A DNA stretch of 64,000 nucleotides from DASZBX01 sp035943635 (GTDB lineage: Bacteria > Actinomycetota > Actinomycetes > Streptomycetales > Catenulisporaceae): NCBI GenBank assembly GCA_035943635.1, contig DASZBX010000039.1, forward strand, positions 46,354 through 110,353, read 5' to 3'. The position numbers were made by a program, and so were the translations under genes. This document shows, piece by piece, positions 1 through 8,733 of the stretch (within the stretch, counting starts at the first letter, position 1; every line of letters begins with the position of its first letter). Under the pieces are notes generated by a model. The model saw only the letters and a program-made list of their open reading frames with translations, was not told the DNA's origin and did no database searches.

Positions 1-416
1 GTCGCGCACTCCTCCCACAACAACCTGGTCGCCCCGTCCACGCCGTCCGCCGCGGACACCACGAACAATGCCGCGTCCGCCGCCCGCAGCCCGGCCCGCA
101 GGTCGCCGACGAAATCGGGCGAACCGGGCGTGTCCAGCAGGTTCACCTTCACCCCGGCGAACTCCACCGCGGCCAGGGCCAGGCCGACCGAGCGGCCGAG
201 CCGGTGCTCGATCTCCTCGAAGTCGGACACCGTGCTGCCGTCCTGCACCCGGCCGGCCCGCCCGATCGCCCCGGCCGCCACCAGCAGGCTCTCCACCAGC
301 GTGGTCTTCCCGGCGCCGGGATGCCCGACCAGGACGACGTTGCGCACCGCCCCCGGCTCCCGGGCGGCCGGCGCCGCCGCATCCCGGCCGCGCGCGGCGG
401 CGTTCTTCTCCGACAT
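1..416 (-). CDS. EF-G-like translational GTPase (EF-G2 type), N-terminal part
   Basis: The reverse strand reads an ATG at 416 preceded by a strong GGAGG box, then about 138 codons that run off the left edge. After a short Ala/Arg-rich start the protein has a P-loop (GHPGAGKTT), a switch region with an ISD-like EEIEHRLG stretch and the G3 motif DTPG. This is the G domain of the elongation factor G family. The Ala-rich lead and the divergence suggest the actinobacterial EF-G-like paralogue (EF-G2) rather than the main fusA, which normally sits in the str operon. Only the GTPase domain is visible, so the paralogue assignment is an inference from the N-terminus. Confidence 0.75.
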   Translation of the reverse strand, partial: MSEKNAAARGRDAAAPAAREPGAVRNVVLVGHPGAGKTTLVESLLVAAGAIGRAGRVQDGSTVSDFEEIEHRLGRSVGLALAAVEFAGVKVNLLDTPGSPDFVGDLRAGLRAADAALFVVSAADGVDGATRLLWEECA

Positions 417-662
417 GTTTTCCTCCCGGCCATGCTGCGTGCGAAAGACCGCAATCGCGTCGTCACTTTCCGTCGCCTTGAAGCAAACTCCTCGCAGCCC
501 GGTCCGACAAGGCTTTCACCTCGGCGGTGCCACGGCCAATCGGCCGGTGCGGCGCCCGCGCTCAACCGTTCGATCTCCGAACGAGTGAACACGGCGACGC
601 ACCAGACCTAATACGATGACCCCCGGCACGTTCGACCGACCGACCACGACGCTGGGAATTCC

Positions 663-1328
663 ATGCTGAACCGTTATGCGAGGGCATTCTTCACCAAGAC
701 CTTCACGCCCCTCGCTCGCCTGCTGCTCCGGCTCGGGGTCGGCCCGGACGCGGTCACCCTGGTCGGCACGGCCGGCGTGGTGGCCAGCGCCCTGGTCTTC
801 TACCCGCGCGGCAGCTTCTTCGTCGGCACCCTGGCGATCACCGCGTTCATCTTCTCCGACCTGGTCGACGGCACCATGGCCCGGCTCTCGGGCCGGGTCT
901 CCACCTGGGGCGCGTTCCTGGACTCCTCGATGGACCGGGTCGGGGACGCGGCCATCTTCGGCGCCCTGGCCTACTACTTCGGGGACAAGCACAACCAGCC
1001 GATGTTCATCCTGTCGCTGGTCTGCCTGGTCAGCGGCGCCATCGTGTCCTACGTCCGGGCCCGGGCCGAGGGCGCCGGCTTCAAGTGCGACGTCGGCCTG
1101 ATCGAGCGCGGGGACCGCCTGGTCGGGTCCCTGGTCGCCACCGGGCTGACCGGCCTGGGCCTGCCGTTCGTCCAGGCGATCGCGCTGTGGGCGATCGCGG
1201 CCGGGTCCACGGCCACGGTTTTCCAGCGCGTGCTGTACGTCCGCAAGCAGGCGCTGAACGAGTCCGGCGCGGTCCTGGAGACCGGCGCAGCCGACAAGAC
1301 CAGCGAGACCAGCGAGACCGACGGGTGA
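663..1328 (+). CDS. pgsA: CDP-alcohol phosphatidyltransferase, probable phosphatidylinositol phosphate synthase
   Basis: The 221-residue integral membrane enzyme carries the full CDP-alcohol phosphotransferase signature: D66, D69-G70, A73-R74, G83, D87 and D91. In actinobacteria the enzyme at this locus joins CDP-diacylglycerol to inositol phosphate, giving the lipid anchor for phosphatidylinositol mannosides. Several hydrophobic segments flank the motif and the C-terminal tail is Glu/Thr-rich. It heads a run of co-directional genes (PIM acyltransferase 10 bp downstream, then PimA), which supports the inositol-lipid role over phosphatidylglycerophosphate synthesis. A GGGAA element lies upstream of the ATG. 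Confidence 0.88.
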   Translation: MLNRYARAFFTKTFTPLARLLLRLGVGPDAVTLVGTAGVVASALVFYPRGSFFVGTLAITAFIFSDLVDGTMARLSGRVSTWGAFLDSSMDRVGDAAIFGALAYYFGDKHNQPMFILSLVCLVSGAIVSYVRARAEGAGFKCDVGLIERGDRLVGSLVATGLTGLGLPFVQAIALWAIAAGSTATVFQRVLYVRKQALNESGAVLETGAADKTSETSETDG

Positions 1329-1338
1329 GGGAGAGCGC

Positions 1339-2316
1339 ATGAGCTCGATGACGGACGAGGCGACTTACCGGCTCTACGCCACCGGCTGGGCGGTGGTCAA
1401 ACGCCTGCCGGAACGCACCGCGTACCGCCTGTTCGAACGGATCGCGGACCGGATGTGGAAGAAGCAGGGCCGCAGCGTCCTGCAACTGGAGCAGAACCTG
1501 GCCCGGGTGCTCGGCCCCGGGGCCACCGAGCAGCAGGTCCGCGAGGTCTCCCGCCAGTCGCTGCGCAACTACCTGCGCTACTGGTGCGAGACCTTCCGCC
1601 TGGAGAACTGGGACCACGAGCGGCGGGCCACGGACTTCCACCCGCAGAACACCGAGTACCTCAAGGAGCTCGTGGCCACCGGCCGCGGCGTAATCCTGGC
1701 CCTGCCCCACATGGCCAACTGGGACTCGGCCGGCGCCTGGCTGACCACCTTCGAGCCCGGCTTCACCACGGTGGCCGAGCGGCTCAAACCGGAGAAGCTG
1801 TTCCAGCGCTTCCTGGACTTCCGCGAGTCCCTCGGCTTCGAGGTGCTGCCGCTGACCGGCGGCTCGCGCACCCTGCTGAAACTGGCCAAGCGGCTGCGCG
1901 CGGGCGGCGTGGTCTGCCTGGTCGCCGACCGCGACCTGACCGCCGGCGGAGTCCCGGTGGACTTCTTCGGCGAGGCCGCCACCTTCCCCTCCGGCTCGGC
2001 CAGCCTGGCCCTGTCCACCGGCGCGGCCCTGGTCCCGGTCACCCTGTGGTTCGAGGACAAGGGCCAGACCGCGTGCTTCCACCCCGAGGTGGTCCCCCCG
2101 ATCGAGGGAACCCGCGACCAGAAGCTGGCCGCGATGACCCGGGCGGTCGCGGCGACGTTCGAAAAGGGCATCGGCGAACACCCGGCCGACTGGCACATGC
2201 TGCAACGCTTCTGGCTCGCCGACCTGCCCGAACGCGCGGCGGCCGGCGCGGCGCACGCCGCCCGGGCCCACGGCGCCACGGCTGCGGACCCCGCGCCCAC
2301 CGCGAGCCAGGCATGA
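1339..2316 (+). CDS. Phosphatidylinositol mannoside acyltransferase (LpxL/HtrB-type)
   Basis: This 325-residue membrane-associated acyltransferase has the HxxxxD catalytic motif at H124 and D129 (PHMANWD) and the lipid A acyltransferase-type fold seen in mycobacterial PatA. PatA adds a fatty acyl chain to the mannose of PIM1/PIM2. It lies between pgsA and pimA, and its TGA overlaps the pimA ATG (ATGA), so the three are translationally coupled. The start at 1339 is supported by a GGGAGAG element. The C-terminus is an Ala-rich tail of about 25 residues without obvious function. Confidence 0.88.
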   Translation: MSSMTDEATYRLYATGWAVVKRLPERTAYRLFERIADRMWKKQGRSVLQLEQNLARVLGPGATEQQVREVSRQSLRNYLRYWCETFRLENWDHERRATDFHPQNTEYLKELVATGRGVILALPHMANWDSAGAWLTTFEPGFTTVAERLKPEKLFQRFLDFRESLGFEVLPLTGGSRTLLKLAKRLRAGGVVCLVADRDLTAGGVPVDFFGEAATFPSGSASLALSTGAALVPVTLWFEDKGQTACFHPEVVPPIEGTRDQKLAAMTRAVAATFEKGIGEHPADWHMLQRFWLADLPERAAAGAAHAARAHGATAADPAPTASQA

Positions 2317-3587
2317 AGATCGGCATCGTCTGCCCGTACTCCTGGGACATCCCGGGCGGCGTGCAGTTCCACGTCCGCGACCTGGCCGCGCACCTGATCA
2401 GCCTGGGCCACCAGGTCTCCGTGCTCGCCCCCGCCGACGAGGACACCGAACTGCCGCCCTACGTCGTCTCGGCCGGGCGCGCCGTGCCGGTGCCGTACAA
2501 CGGCTCGGTGGCCCGGCTCAGCTTCGGCTTCCTGTCCGCCGCCCGGGTCCGCCGCTGGCTGAGCGAGAACCAGTTCGACGTGCTGCACCTGCACGAACCG
2601 GGCACCCCCTCGCTCTCCCTGCTCGCCTGCTGGGCCGCCTCGATCCCGATCGTGGCCACCTTCCACACCGCCAACCCCCGCTCCCGGGTGGCCACCGCGG
2701 CCAACCAGATCCTGCAGCCCGCGTTCGAGAAGATCAACGCCCGGATCGCGGTCTCCGAGTACGCCCGCCGCTTCCTGGTCGAGCACATCGGCGGCGACGC
2801 CGTGGTCATCCCCAACGGCGTCGACGTGGACTACTTCGCCCGGGCCGAACCGAACCCGGACTGGCAGACCCCGGCCGCCCAGCAGGACACCGGCGGCACG
2901 ATCGCGTTCGTCGGCCGGTTCGAGGAGCCGCGCAAGGGCCTGCCGGTCCTGCTGGCCGCCCTGCCGGAGATCCTGGCCGCCCGCCCGGACACCCGGCTGC
3001 TGGTCCTGGGCCGCGGCGACCCCGAGGAGGTGCTGCTCGACGTGCCGGAACCGGCCCGGGCCGCGATCACCTTCCTCGGCATGGCCAGCGACGAGGACAA
3101 GGCCCGGCTGTTCCGCTCGGTCGACGTGTACTGCGCGCCGAACACCGGCGGGGAGTCCTTCGGGGTGATCCTGGTCGAGGCGATGAGCGCCCCCGCGGTC
3201 GTCCTGGCCACCGACCTGGACGCCTTCTCCCTGGTGCTCGAGGGCGGCGAGGCCGGCCTGATGTTCCGCAACGGCGACGCCTCCGCGCTGGCCGGGGCGG
3301 TGACCGGGCTGCTGGCCGACCCGAAGCGGCGCGAGGGCCTGCGCGCGGCCGCGGCCGCCGCGGTCCGCCGGTACGACTGGTCCGTCGTGGCCGGGGACAT
3401 CCTGGCCGTCTACGAGATGGTCACCGAGTCCACCGCGCAGGTCACCAGCGAGGCCTTCGAGGCGGCCAAACGCCCGGTCGCCCCCGGCCGCAACCGGCTG
3501 ACCTCGCTGACCCGCGGGACCCGGACCCGGTCCGGCGAGGAGCCGACCGACGAGGAAGGCCCGCGGATGAGGAAGGCCGACGCATGA
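2313..3587 (+). CDS. pimA: Phosphatidylinositol mannosyltransferase, GT4 family
   Basis: The 424-residue GT-B glycosyltransferase starts MKIGIVCPYSWDIPGGVQ, with the Gly-rich acceptor loop (PGGVQFHV) typical of PimA. The C-terminal half has the GT4 donor-site E-x7-E region (GGESFGVILVEAMS). PimA transfers mannose from GDP-mannose to the 2-OH of phosphatidylinositol on the inner face of the membrane. Its ATG overlaps the stop of the acyltransferase gene, and its own stop overlaps the next ATG. The last 50 or so residues are Arg/Thr/Pro-rich and lie outside the catalytic fold. Confidence 0.9.
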   Translation: MKIGIVCPYSWDIPGGVQFHVRDLAAHLISLGHQVSVLAPADEDTELPPYVVSAGRAVPVPYNGSVARLSFGFLSAARVRRWLSENQFDVLHLHEPGTPSLSLLACWAASIPIVATFHTANPRSRVATAANQILQPAFEKINARIAVSEYARRFLVEHIGGDAVVIPNGVDVDYFARAEPNPDWQTPAAQQDTGGTIAFVGRFEEPRKGLPVLLAALPEILAARPDTRLLVLGRGDPEEVLLDVPEPARAAITFLGMASDEDKARLFRSVDVYCAPNTGGESFGVILVEAMSAPAVVLATDLDAFSLVLEGGEAGLMFRNGDASALAGAVTGLLADPKRREGLRAAAAAAVRRYDWSVVAGDILAVYEMVTESTAQVTSEAFEAAKRPVAPGRNRLTSLTRGTRTRSGEEPTDEEGPRMRKADA

Positions 3588-4138
3588 AAGTGGTCCTGAC
3601 CGACTACAGCGGGACGATCGTCCTGGTCGTCGTGCTGATCCTGCTCTTCGGCCTCTACCTGAGCTGGACCGCCAACCGGCTGGACCGGCTGCACCTGCGC
3701 CTGGACGCGGCGAAGGTCGCCCTGGACGGCCAGCTGGTGCGCCGCGCCTCGGTGACCATGGAACTGGCCCAGTCCGGGGTGCTGGACCCGGCCACCTCGC
3801 TGCTGCTGGCCACCGCCGCGCGCGAGGCCCGGGACGCCGAGGACGAGGACCGGGAGACCGCCGAGTCGGCCCTGACCCGCGACCTGCGGGCCGCGTTCTA
3901 CGAACCCGAGCAGCTGACCGAGGTCCGGGCCTCCCTGGTCGGCCCGGCCCTGCTGGACGAACTGGCCACCTCGGCCAAGCGGGTCCAGCTGGCCCGGCAG
4001 TTCTACAACGAGTCCGTCCGCACGGTCCGCCTGCTGCGTTCGCACCGCCTGGTCCGGGCCTTCCGGCTGGCCGGCCGGGCCCCGGACAAGCCGAACTTCG
4101 ACATCGACGACACCCCGCCCGACCTGACCCGCAAGTAG
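3584..4138 (+). CDS. LemA-like single-pass membrane protein
   Basis: The 184-residue protein has one N-terminal transmembrane helix (residues about 10-28), then a mostly helical cytosolic or surface part. The pattern LDRLHLRLDAAKVALDGQL followed near the C-terminus by ARQFYNESV resembles the helical bundle of LemA proteins, which end their core with a YN-x2-V motif. Function is unknown. Its ATG overlaps the pimA stop, and an orthologue sits between pimA and pdxS in streptomycetes, so a role linked to the envelope or PIM lipids is possible but only inferred. Confidence 0.65.
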   Translation: MKVVLTDYSGTIVLVVVLILLFGLYLSWTANRLDRLHLRLDAAKVALDGQLVRRASVTMELAQSGVLDPATSLLLATAAREARDAEDEDRETAESALTRDLRAAFYEPEQLTEVRASLVGPALLDELATSAKRVQLARQFYNESVRTVRLLRSHRLVRAFRLAGRAPDKPNFDIDDTPPDLTRK

Positions 4139-4333
4139 CCGCAGGCGGTCCGGCCGGCCCGGCGGCCTGCGGTCACCCCGGCCGCGCGCCGTTGTGGCCT
4201 TCGCCTCACCCCGCCCGGGCAGGCCACTTCGGGCGGCCATCAGGCCAGTTCAGGATCAGTGGCCTTGGCGCTGTGTCGGATGAAACGGTCCGGCGCTGAC
4301 ACCGCGTGATCCAGGGGCAGGTGGCGAGCCCGG

Positions 4334-4339
4334 TAGAAT
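4334..4339 (+). promoter_or_regulatory. -10 element of probable pdxS promoter
   Basis: TAGAAT sits about 47 bp before the pdxS ATG in the 247-bp gap after the membrane protein gene. No clear -35 match is seen at 16-18 bp. The rest of the gap (4139-4385) shows no gene or strong hairpin. Confidence 0.4.
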
Positions 4340-4385
4340 GGTCGGACACCAGTCATAAGATCATCAGCCCAGGCGAGGTCAAGTC

Positions 4386-5315
4386 ATGTCGAACCCCAGC
4401 ACCCCCACCTCCGAGCAGACCCCAGCGCAGGCTCCGCAGCTGGGCACCGCGCGGGTCAAGCGCGGCATGGCGGAGATGCTCAAGGGCGGTGTGATCATGG
4501 ACGTGGTCACCCCCGAGCAGGCCAAGATCGCCGAGGACGCCGGCGCGGTGGCCGTGATGGCGCTCGAGCGGGTCCCGGCCGACATCCGCAAGGACGGCGG
4601 CGTGGCCCGGATGTCCGACCCGGACATGATCGACGGCATCATCGCCGCGGTCTCCATCCCGGTGATGGCCAAGGCCCGGATCGGCCACTTCGTCGAGGCC
4701 CAGGTGCTCCAGTCGCTCGGCGTGGACTACGTCGACGAGTCCGAGGTGCTCACCCCGGCCGACGAGACCCACCACATCGACAAGTGGGCGTTCACCGTCC
4801 CCTTCGTCTGCGGCGCGACCAACCTGGGCGAGGCGCTGCGCCGGATCGCCGAGGGCGCCGCGATGATCCGGTCCAAGGGCGAGGCCGGCACCGGCAACGT
4901 GGTCGAGGCCACCCGGCACATGCGCCAGATCCGGGCCGACATCCGCAAGCTGGCCACCCTGGACGAGTCCGAGCTGTTCCTGGCCGCCAAGAACCTGCAG
5001 GCGCCGTACGAGATCGTCAAGGAAGTGGCCCGGACCGGCAAGCTGCCGGTGGTCCTGTTCACCGCCGGCGGCCTGGCCACCCCGGCCGACGCCGCGATGA
5101 TGATGCAGCTGGGCGCCGAGGGCGTGTTCGTCGGCTCGGGCATCTTCAAGTCCGGCGACCCGGCCAAGCGGGCCGCCGCGATCGTCAAGGCGACCACCTT
5201 CCACGACGACCCGGACGTGATCGCCAAGGTCTCCCGCGGCCTGGGCGAGGCGATGGTGGGCATCAACATCGACACCCTGCCCGAGTCCGAGCGCTACGCC
5301 GGCCGCGGCTGGTAG
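4386..5315 (+). CDS. pdxS: Pyridoxal 5'-phosphate synthase lyase subunit PdxS
   Basis: At 309 residues this is a full-length PdxS (TIM barrel). It condenses ribose 5-phosphate, glyceraldehyde 3-phosphate and ammonia into PLP. The conserved barrel entry (GGVIMDVV), the ALERVPADIRKDGGVARMSD stretch and the active-site lysine region (PVMAKARIGH) are all present. An N-terminal extension of about 20 Thr/Pro/Gln-rich residues precedes the core. It is followed after 46 bp by pdxT, whose product supplies the ammonia. Confidence 0.97.
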   Translation: MSNPSTPTSEQTPAQAPQLGTARVKRGMAEMLKGGVIMDVVTPEQAKIAEDAGAVAVMALERVPADIRKDGGVARMSDPDMIDGIIAAVSIPVMAKARIGHFVEAQVLQSLGVDYVDESEVLTPADETHHIDKWAFTVPFVCGATNLGEALRRIAEGAAMIRSKGEAGTGNVVEATRHMRQIRADIRKLATLDESELFLAAKNLQAPYEIVKEVARTGKLPVVLFTAGGLATPADAAMMMQLGAEGVFVGSGIFKSGDPAKRAAAIVKATTFHDDPDVIAKVSRGLGEAMVGINIDTLPESERYAGRGW

Positions 5316-5361
5316 TCCGTCCTGCCGTCCCTCCTTCTTCCAACGGAGCCCGTGTCCCGTC

Positions 5362-5985
5362 ATGACTGACCGTCTCACCGTCGGCGTGCTCGCCCTGCAG
5401 GGCGACGTCCGCGAACACGTCCGCTCCCTGGAGGAGGTCGGCGCCCGGGCCGTCGCGGTGCGCCGGGTCGGCGAGCTCGACTCGGTCGACGCCCTGGTCA
5501 TCCCGGGCGGCGAGTCCACCGCGATGTGGAAGCTGGCCACCGCCTTCGACCTGTTCGAACCGGTCCGCAAGCGCCTGGCCGAGGGGATGCCGGCCTACGG
5601 CTCCTGCGCCGGGATGATCATGCTGGCCGACCGGGTGCTGGACGCCGCCGAGGGCCAGGAGACCTTCGGCGGCCTGGCCGTGACCGTGCGGCGCAACGCG
5701 TTCGGCCGGCAGATCGACTCGTTCGAGGGCGAGGTGGACTTCGACGGGATCGACCTCCCGCTGCACGGCGTGTTCATCCGCGCACCCTGGGTCGAGGAGG
5801 TCGGCGCGGGGACGCGCGTGTTGGCGCGTGTCACGTCGGGGCCCGGCGCGGGTAGGATCGTTGCCGTTCGGCAGGGCAGCCTGATGGCCACCTCGTTCCA
5901 TCCGGAGCTGACGGGTGATCACCGCGTGCACGGATACTTCGTGGACCTGGTGAGAGCGGCTCTCGGAACGCCCGGCCACGTGTAG
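5362..5985 (+). CDS. pdxT: Pyridoxal 5'-phosphate synthase glutaminase subunit PdxT
   Basis: This class I glutamine amidotransferase of 207 residues opens with the PdxT signature LALQGD and PGGEST. It has the nucleophile C82 (YGSCAGM) and the C-terminal catalytic His/Glu pair (FHPELT). It hydrolyses glutamine and channels ammonia to PdxS in a 12+12 complex. The gene directly follows pdxS in the same orientation. Confidence 0.96.
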   Translation: MTDRLTVGVLALQGDVREHVRSLEEVGARAVAVRRVGELDSVDALVIPGGESTAMWKLATAFDLFEPVRKRLAEGMPAYGSCAGMIMLADRVLDAAEGQETFGGLAVTVRRNAFGRQIDSFEGEVDFDGIDLPLHGVFIRAPWVEEVGAGTRVLARVTSGPGAGRIVAVRQGSLMATSFHPELTGDHRVHGYFVDLVRAALGTPGHV

Positions 5986-6048
5986 ACGACGGCGTGCCGG
6001 ACGCGTACAGACGGAAGCGAAAAGCGACGAGAAGAAGGAGCCAGGGCG

Positions 6049-6807
6049 ATGTCCGGCCACTCCAAATGGGCGACGACCAAGCACAAGAAGGCCGTGATCG
6101 ACGCCAAGCGCGGCAAGCTGTTCGCCAAGATGATCAAGAACATCGAGGTGGCGGCGCGCACCGGCGGCGGTGACGTCTCGGGCAACCCCACCCTTTTCGA
6201 CGCGATCCAGAAGGCGAAGAAGAGCTCGGTCCCGAACGACAACATCGACCGCGCGGTCAAGCGCGGCTCCGGCGCCGAGGCCGGCGGCGCGGACTGGCAG
6301 ACCATCATGTACGAGGGCTACGGCCCCAACGGCGTGGCCATGCTGATCGAGTGCCTCACCGACAACCGCAACCGGGCCGCCTCCGAGGTCCGGGTGGCGA
6401 TGACCCGCAACGGCGGCTCGATGGCCGACCCGGGCTCGGTCGCCTACCTGTTCGGCCGCAAGGGCCAGGTCATCGTGCCCAAGGCGGACGGGGTGACCGA
6501 GGACTCGGTGCTCGAGGTGGTCCTGGAGGCGGGCGCCGAGGAAGTCAACGACCTCGGCGACTCCTTCGAGGTGCTCTCCGAGCCGGGCGACCTGATCCCG
6601 GTGCGCAGCGCCCTGCAGGACGCCAAGATCGAGTACGACTCGGCCGAGGCGCCGTTCATGCCGACCATGCAGATCCAGCTGGACGAAGAGGGCGCGCGCA
6701 AGATCTTCAAGCTGATCGACGTCCTGGAGGACAGCGACGACGTGCAGAACGTCTTCGCCAACTTCGACGTCTCGGACGAGATCATGGCCATCCTCGACGA
6801 GGAGTAG
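6049..6807 (+). CDS. YebC/PmpR family protein (TACO1-like)
   Basis: The 252-residue protein begins with the diagnostic MSGHSKWATTKHKKA and keeps the family's three-domain layout. YebC proteins are described both as DNA-binding regulators and, in later work, as translation factors easing ribosome stalling; the sequence alone does not decide. AAGGAG lies 12 bp before the ATG. In actinobacteria yebC normally leads straight into ruvC; here a terminator and two extra genes intervene. Confidence 0.94.
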   Translation: MSGHSKWATTKHKKAVIDAKRGKLFAKMIKNIEVAARTGGGDVSGNPTLFDAIQKAKKSSVPNDNIDRAVKRGSGAEAGGADWQTIMYEGYGPNGVAMLIECLTDNRNRAASEVRVAMTRNGGSMADPGSVAYLFGRKGQVIVPKADGVTEDSVLEVVLEAGAEEVNDLGDSFEVLSEPGDLIPVRSALQDAKIEYDSAEAPFMPTMQIQLDEEGARKIFKLIDVLEDSDDVQNVFANFDVSDEIMAILDEE

Positions 6808-6826
6808 GCGCGGCTGTAGTCGCAGG

Positions 6827-6854
6827 AAAGCCCCGGTCCGGTGACCGGGGCTTT
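6827..6854 (+). terminator. Rho-independent terminator after yebC
   Basis: An 11-bp perfect stem (AAAGCCCCGGT at 6827-6837 with ACCGGGGCTTT at 6844-6854) has a 6-nt loop and is followed by TCGTTTTG. It lies 20 bp past the yebC stop and could also stop reading from the minus-strand cupin gene. Confidence 0.85.
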
Positions 6855-6907
6855 TCGTTTTGTCCGTCTATTCGGCTACGCGCCTCCATACCTATATAAC
6901 TATGCGC

Positions 6908-7387
6908 CTACTTGTCGTCGGCCAACGGCTCCGCCAGCCGGGTCGCGTAGCGCTGCATCATCCGTTCCATCTGCTCCGGGCTCGGGTTGGCGCCGTTCTC
7001 GTGCAGATGCGCGGCGATCTCCTCGAAGTAGTCCTCGTAGCCGCTCGGGGAGAGCAGGACCAGGTACCGGTTCGGCTCGTCGAACGGGTTGCTGAAGCCG
7101 TGGGCCAGCTCCCGTCCGGCGAACACCAGGTCGCCCGGGCCGGCGGTCCGGAACCCGTCGCCGATCCGGAACCGCATCCGGCCCGCCAGGACGACGAAGC
7201 ATTCGTCGTGCAGATCGTGGACGTGCGCCTTCGGCCCCGGGTGGCCGGCCGCCAGCCGCCCTTCGACGACGGTCAACGCGCCCGCGGTGTCCGCCGCGCC
7301 GACTTTGCGCAGCATCTCCCAGCCGGTCAGGCTGATCGGGTGCCCGTCATCCGGGCCGAGGACGAATCCGCGTGGGCTGTCAGTCAT
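6908..7387 (-). CDS. Cupin-domain protein
   Basis: The 159-residue protein has a single cupin barrel. Motif 1 (HVHDLHDECFVVLAG) supplies two histidines and a glutamate, and motif 2 (PGDLVFAGRELAHGF) supplies the last histidine, so a metal site is complete. The C-terminal 45 residues are helical and outside the barrel. Substrate is unknown. It is divergent from marR at 7550, with repeated operator-like sequence between them, so MarR may control it. It is not part of the usual yebC-ruvC neighbourhood. Confidence 0.8.
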   Translation of the reverse strand: MTDSPRGFVLGPDDGHPISLTGWEMLRKVGAADTAGALTVVEGRLAAGHPGPKAHVHDLHDECFVVLAGRMRFRIGDGFRTAGPGDLVFAGRELAHGFSNPFDEPNRYLVLLSPSGYEDYFEEIAAHLHENGANPSPEQMERMMQRYATRLAEPLADDK

Positions 7388-7497
7388 GCCGCCATCCTCG
7401 CAGACTGTGCTTTAGCGCCTCCGGTCGGACGCACTCCGGCAGGGCGCCCGCCTTCGTGTCACCGGGACCGCATATCCTCTGCCTAGTCGCTAGATTT

Positions 7498-7523
7498 TCG
7501 AGATATCAAGAAATCGAGATATC
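7498..7523. promoter_or_regulatory. Direct-repeat operator candidate in cupin-marR gap
   Basis: TCGAGATATC occurs twice head-to-tail (7498-7507 and 7514-7523), 16 bp apart, so on one face of the helix over about 1.5 turns. Each carries the palindrome GATATC. It lies 27 bp before the marR ATG in an otherwise GC-rich stretch, which fits autoregulation by the adjacent MarR protein. The binding assignment is an inference. Confidence 0.5.
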
Positions 7524-7549
7524 CCGGGCGGCCGACCCCTGGAGGAGCG

Positions 7550-8101
7550 ATGCCGACCACGTCGGAGCGTAGGGCGCAGCGGACACCCGTCCGGGCCGCG
7601 GGCCCGGACCCCGCCGCCCACGAGCACGAACACGGCCACGAGCACCTGATCGAGGAGTTCAGCCAGGCCATGCAGGAGTTCCAGCGCTCGCTCGACCTGC
7701 TCGACCAGGGGATCGCGGACCGGCTCGGCCTCAACCGCACCGACCTGCGCTGCCTGGAACTGCTCTTCGGCCCCGAGCCGCTCAGCCCCGGGGACCTGGC
7801 CCGGGCGGCCCACCTGACCACCGGCGGCGTCACCACCGCGATCGACCGCCTGGAACGCGCCGGGTACGCGACCCGGGAGCGCGACACCGCCGACCGGCGT
7901 CGCACCCTCCTGCACCTGACCGCCCGCAGCGCCGCCGTCGCCGCCGAGATCTACCAGCCGATCGCCGAGGCCAGCGCCGTCCACCTGCACGACCTCGACG
8001 CCGAGACCCTGGACCGGCTGATCGGGTTCCTCCGGGCCGGCGCCCGGCTCCAGCGCGAGCACGCCGCCCGACTGGCCGGCGTGGGTGAGGAGACCCGATG
8101 A
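7550..8101 (+). CDS. MarR-family transcriptional regulator
   Basis: The 183-residue protein has a His/Glu-rich start (AHEHEHGHEHL), a dimerising helix, then a winged helix-turn-helix (LSPGDLARAAHLTTGGVTTA) and the wing signature RDTADRRRTLLHLT. A perfect GGAGGAG precedes the ATG. Its stop overlaps the ruvC ATG (ATGA), so ruvC translation may depend on this gene being read. The His-rich N-terminus could bind metal, but that is speculative. Confidence 0.88.
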   Translation: MPTTSERRAQRTPVRAAGPDPAAHEHEHGHEHLIEEFSQAMQEFQRSLDLLDQGIADRLGLNRTDLRCLELLFGPEPLSPGDLARAAHLTTGGVTTAIDRLERAGYATRERDTADRRRTLLHLTARSAAVAAEIYQPIAEASAVHLHDLDAETLDRLIGFLRAGARLQREHAARLAGVGEETR

Positions 8102-8676
8102 GAGTCCTGGGCGTGGACCCGGGGCTGACCCGGATGGGAGTCGGCGTGGTCGAAGGCCGGGTCGGCACCCAGCTCAAGCTGGTCGGCGTGGGCGTGATCC
8201 GCACCCCCGCCGGCGCCCCGATCCACGAACGCCTGCTCGCGATCGACGAACAGATCGCCGTCTGGCTCGACGAGTACCAGCCGGACGCCGTCGCGGTCGA
8301 GCGGATGTTCGCCCAGGAAGGCGTGCGCACGATCATGGGCACCGCCCAGGCGGCCGGCGTCGCCATGGTCGCCGCCGCCCGCCGCGGCCTGCCCGTCGCC
8401 CTGCACACCCCCAGCGAGGTCAAGGCCTCCGTCACCGGCGACGGCCGCGCCCAGAAGGAGCAGGTCGCCGCCATGGTCGTCCGCGTCCTGAAACTCGCCG
8501 AAGCGCCCAAACCGGTGGACGCCACCGACGCCCTGGCCCTGGCCATCTGCCACGTCTGGCGCGGCGCCGCCGCCGACCGCATCGCCGCAGCCCTGGAACG
8601 CCACGGCACCCCCACCGACGCCGCCGGCATGTCCCTGACCAGGGGCCGGGGGCATCGCAAGAGCGGGTTCCGGTAA
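8098..8676 (+). CDS. ruvC: Holliday junction endonuclease RuvC
   Basis: The 192-residue resolvase has all four acidic catalytic residues: D7 (GVDPGLTRMG), E68, D141 and D144. It cleaves four-way junctions held by RuvAB. The last 16 codons fall in a 50-bp sequence repeated 1.95 kb downstream. In that distal copy the same frame continues for nine more codons before a stop. The present TAA directly abuts the repeat, so the native C-terminus seems to have been cut short by an insertion. The catalytic core is unaffected. Confidence 0.96.
   Translation: MRVLGVDPGLTRMGVGVVEGRVGTQLKLVGVGVIRTPAGAPIHERLLAIDEQIAVWLDEYQPDAVAVERMFAQEGVRTIMGTAQAAGVAMVAAARRGLPVALHTPSEVKASVTGDGRAQKEQVAAMVVRVLKLAEAPKPVDATDALALAICHVWRGAAADRIAAALERHGTPTDAAGMSLTRGRGHRKSGFR
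8624..8673 (+). repeat. 50-bp direct repeat, left copy (ruvC 3' end)
   Basis: This stretch matches 10577-10626 at 49 of 50 positions. The single difference (A at 8641 versus C at 10594) is a synonymous Arg codon change. The two copies flank the ATPase/DUF4276 genes exactly as left and right attachment sites would after insertion into a gene end. Confidence 0.9.
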
Positions 8677-8733
8677 AGTGCGCCGGGGCGAGGGAGTAAT
8701 TCGGGTATTTGCCGCAGAAGGGGACGTCGCGTC

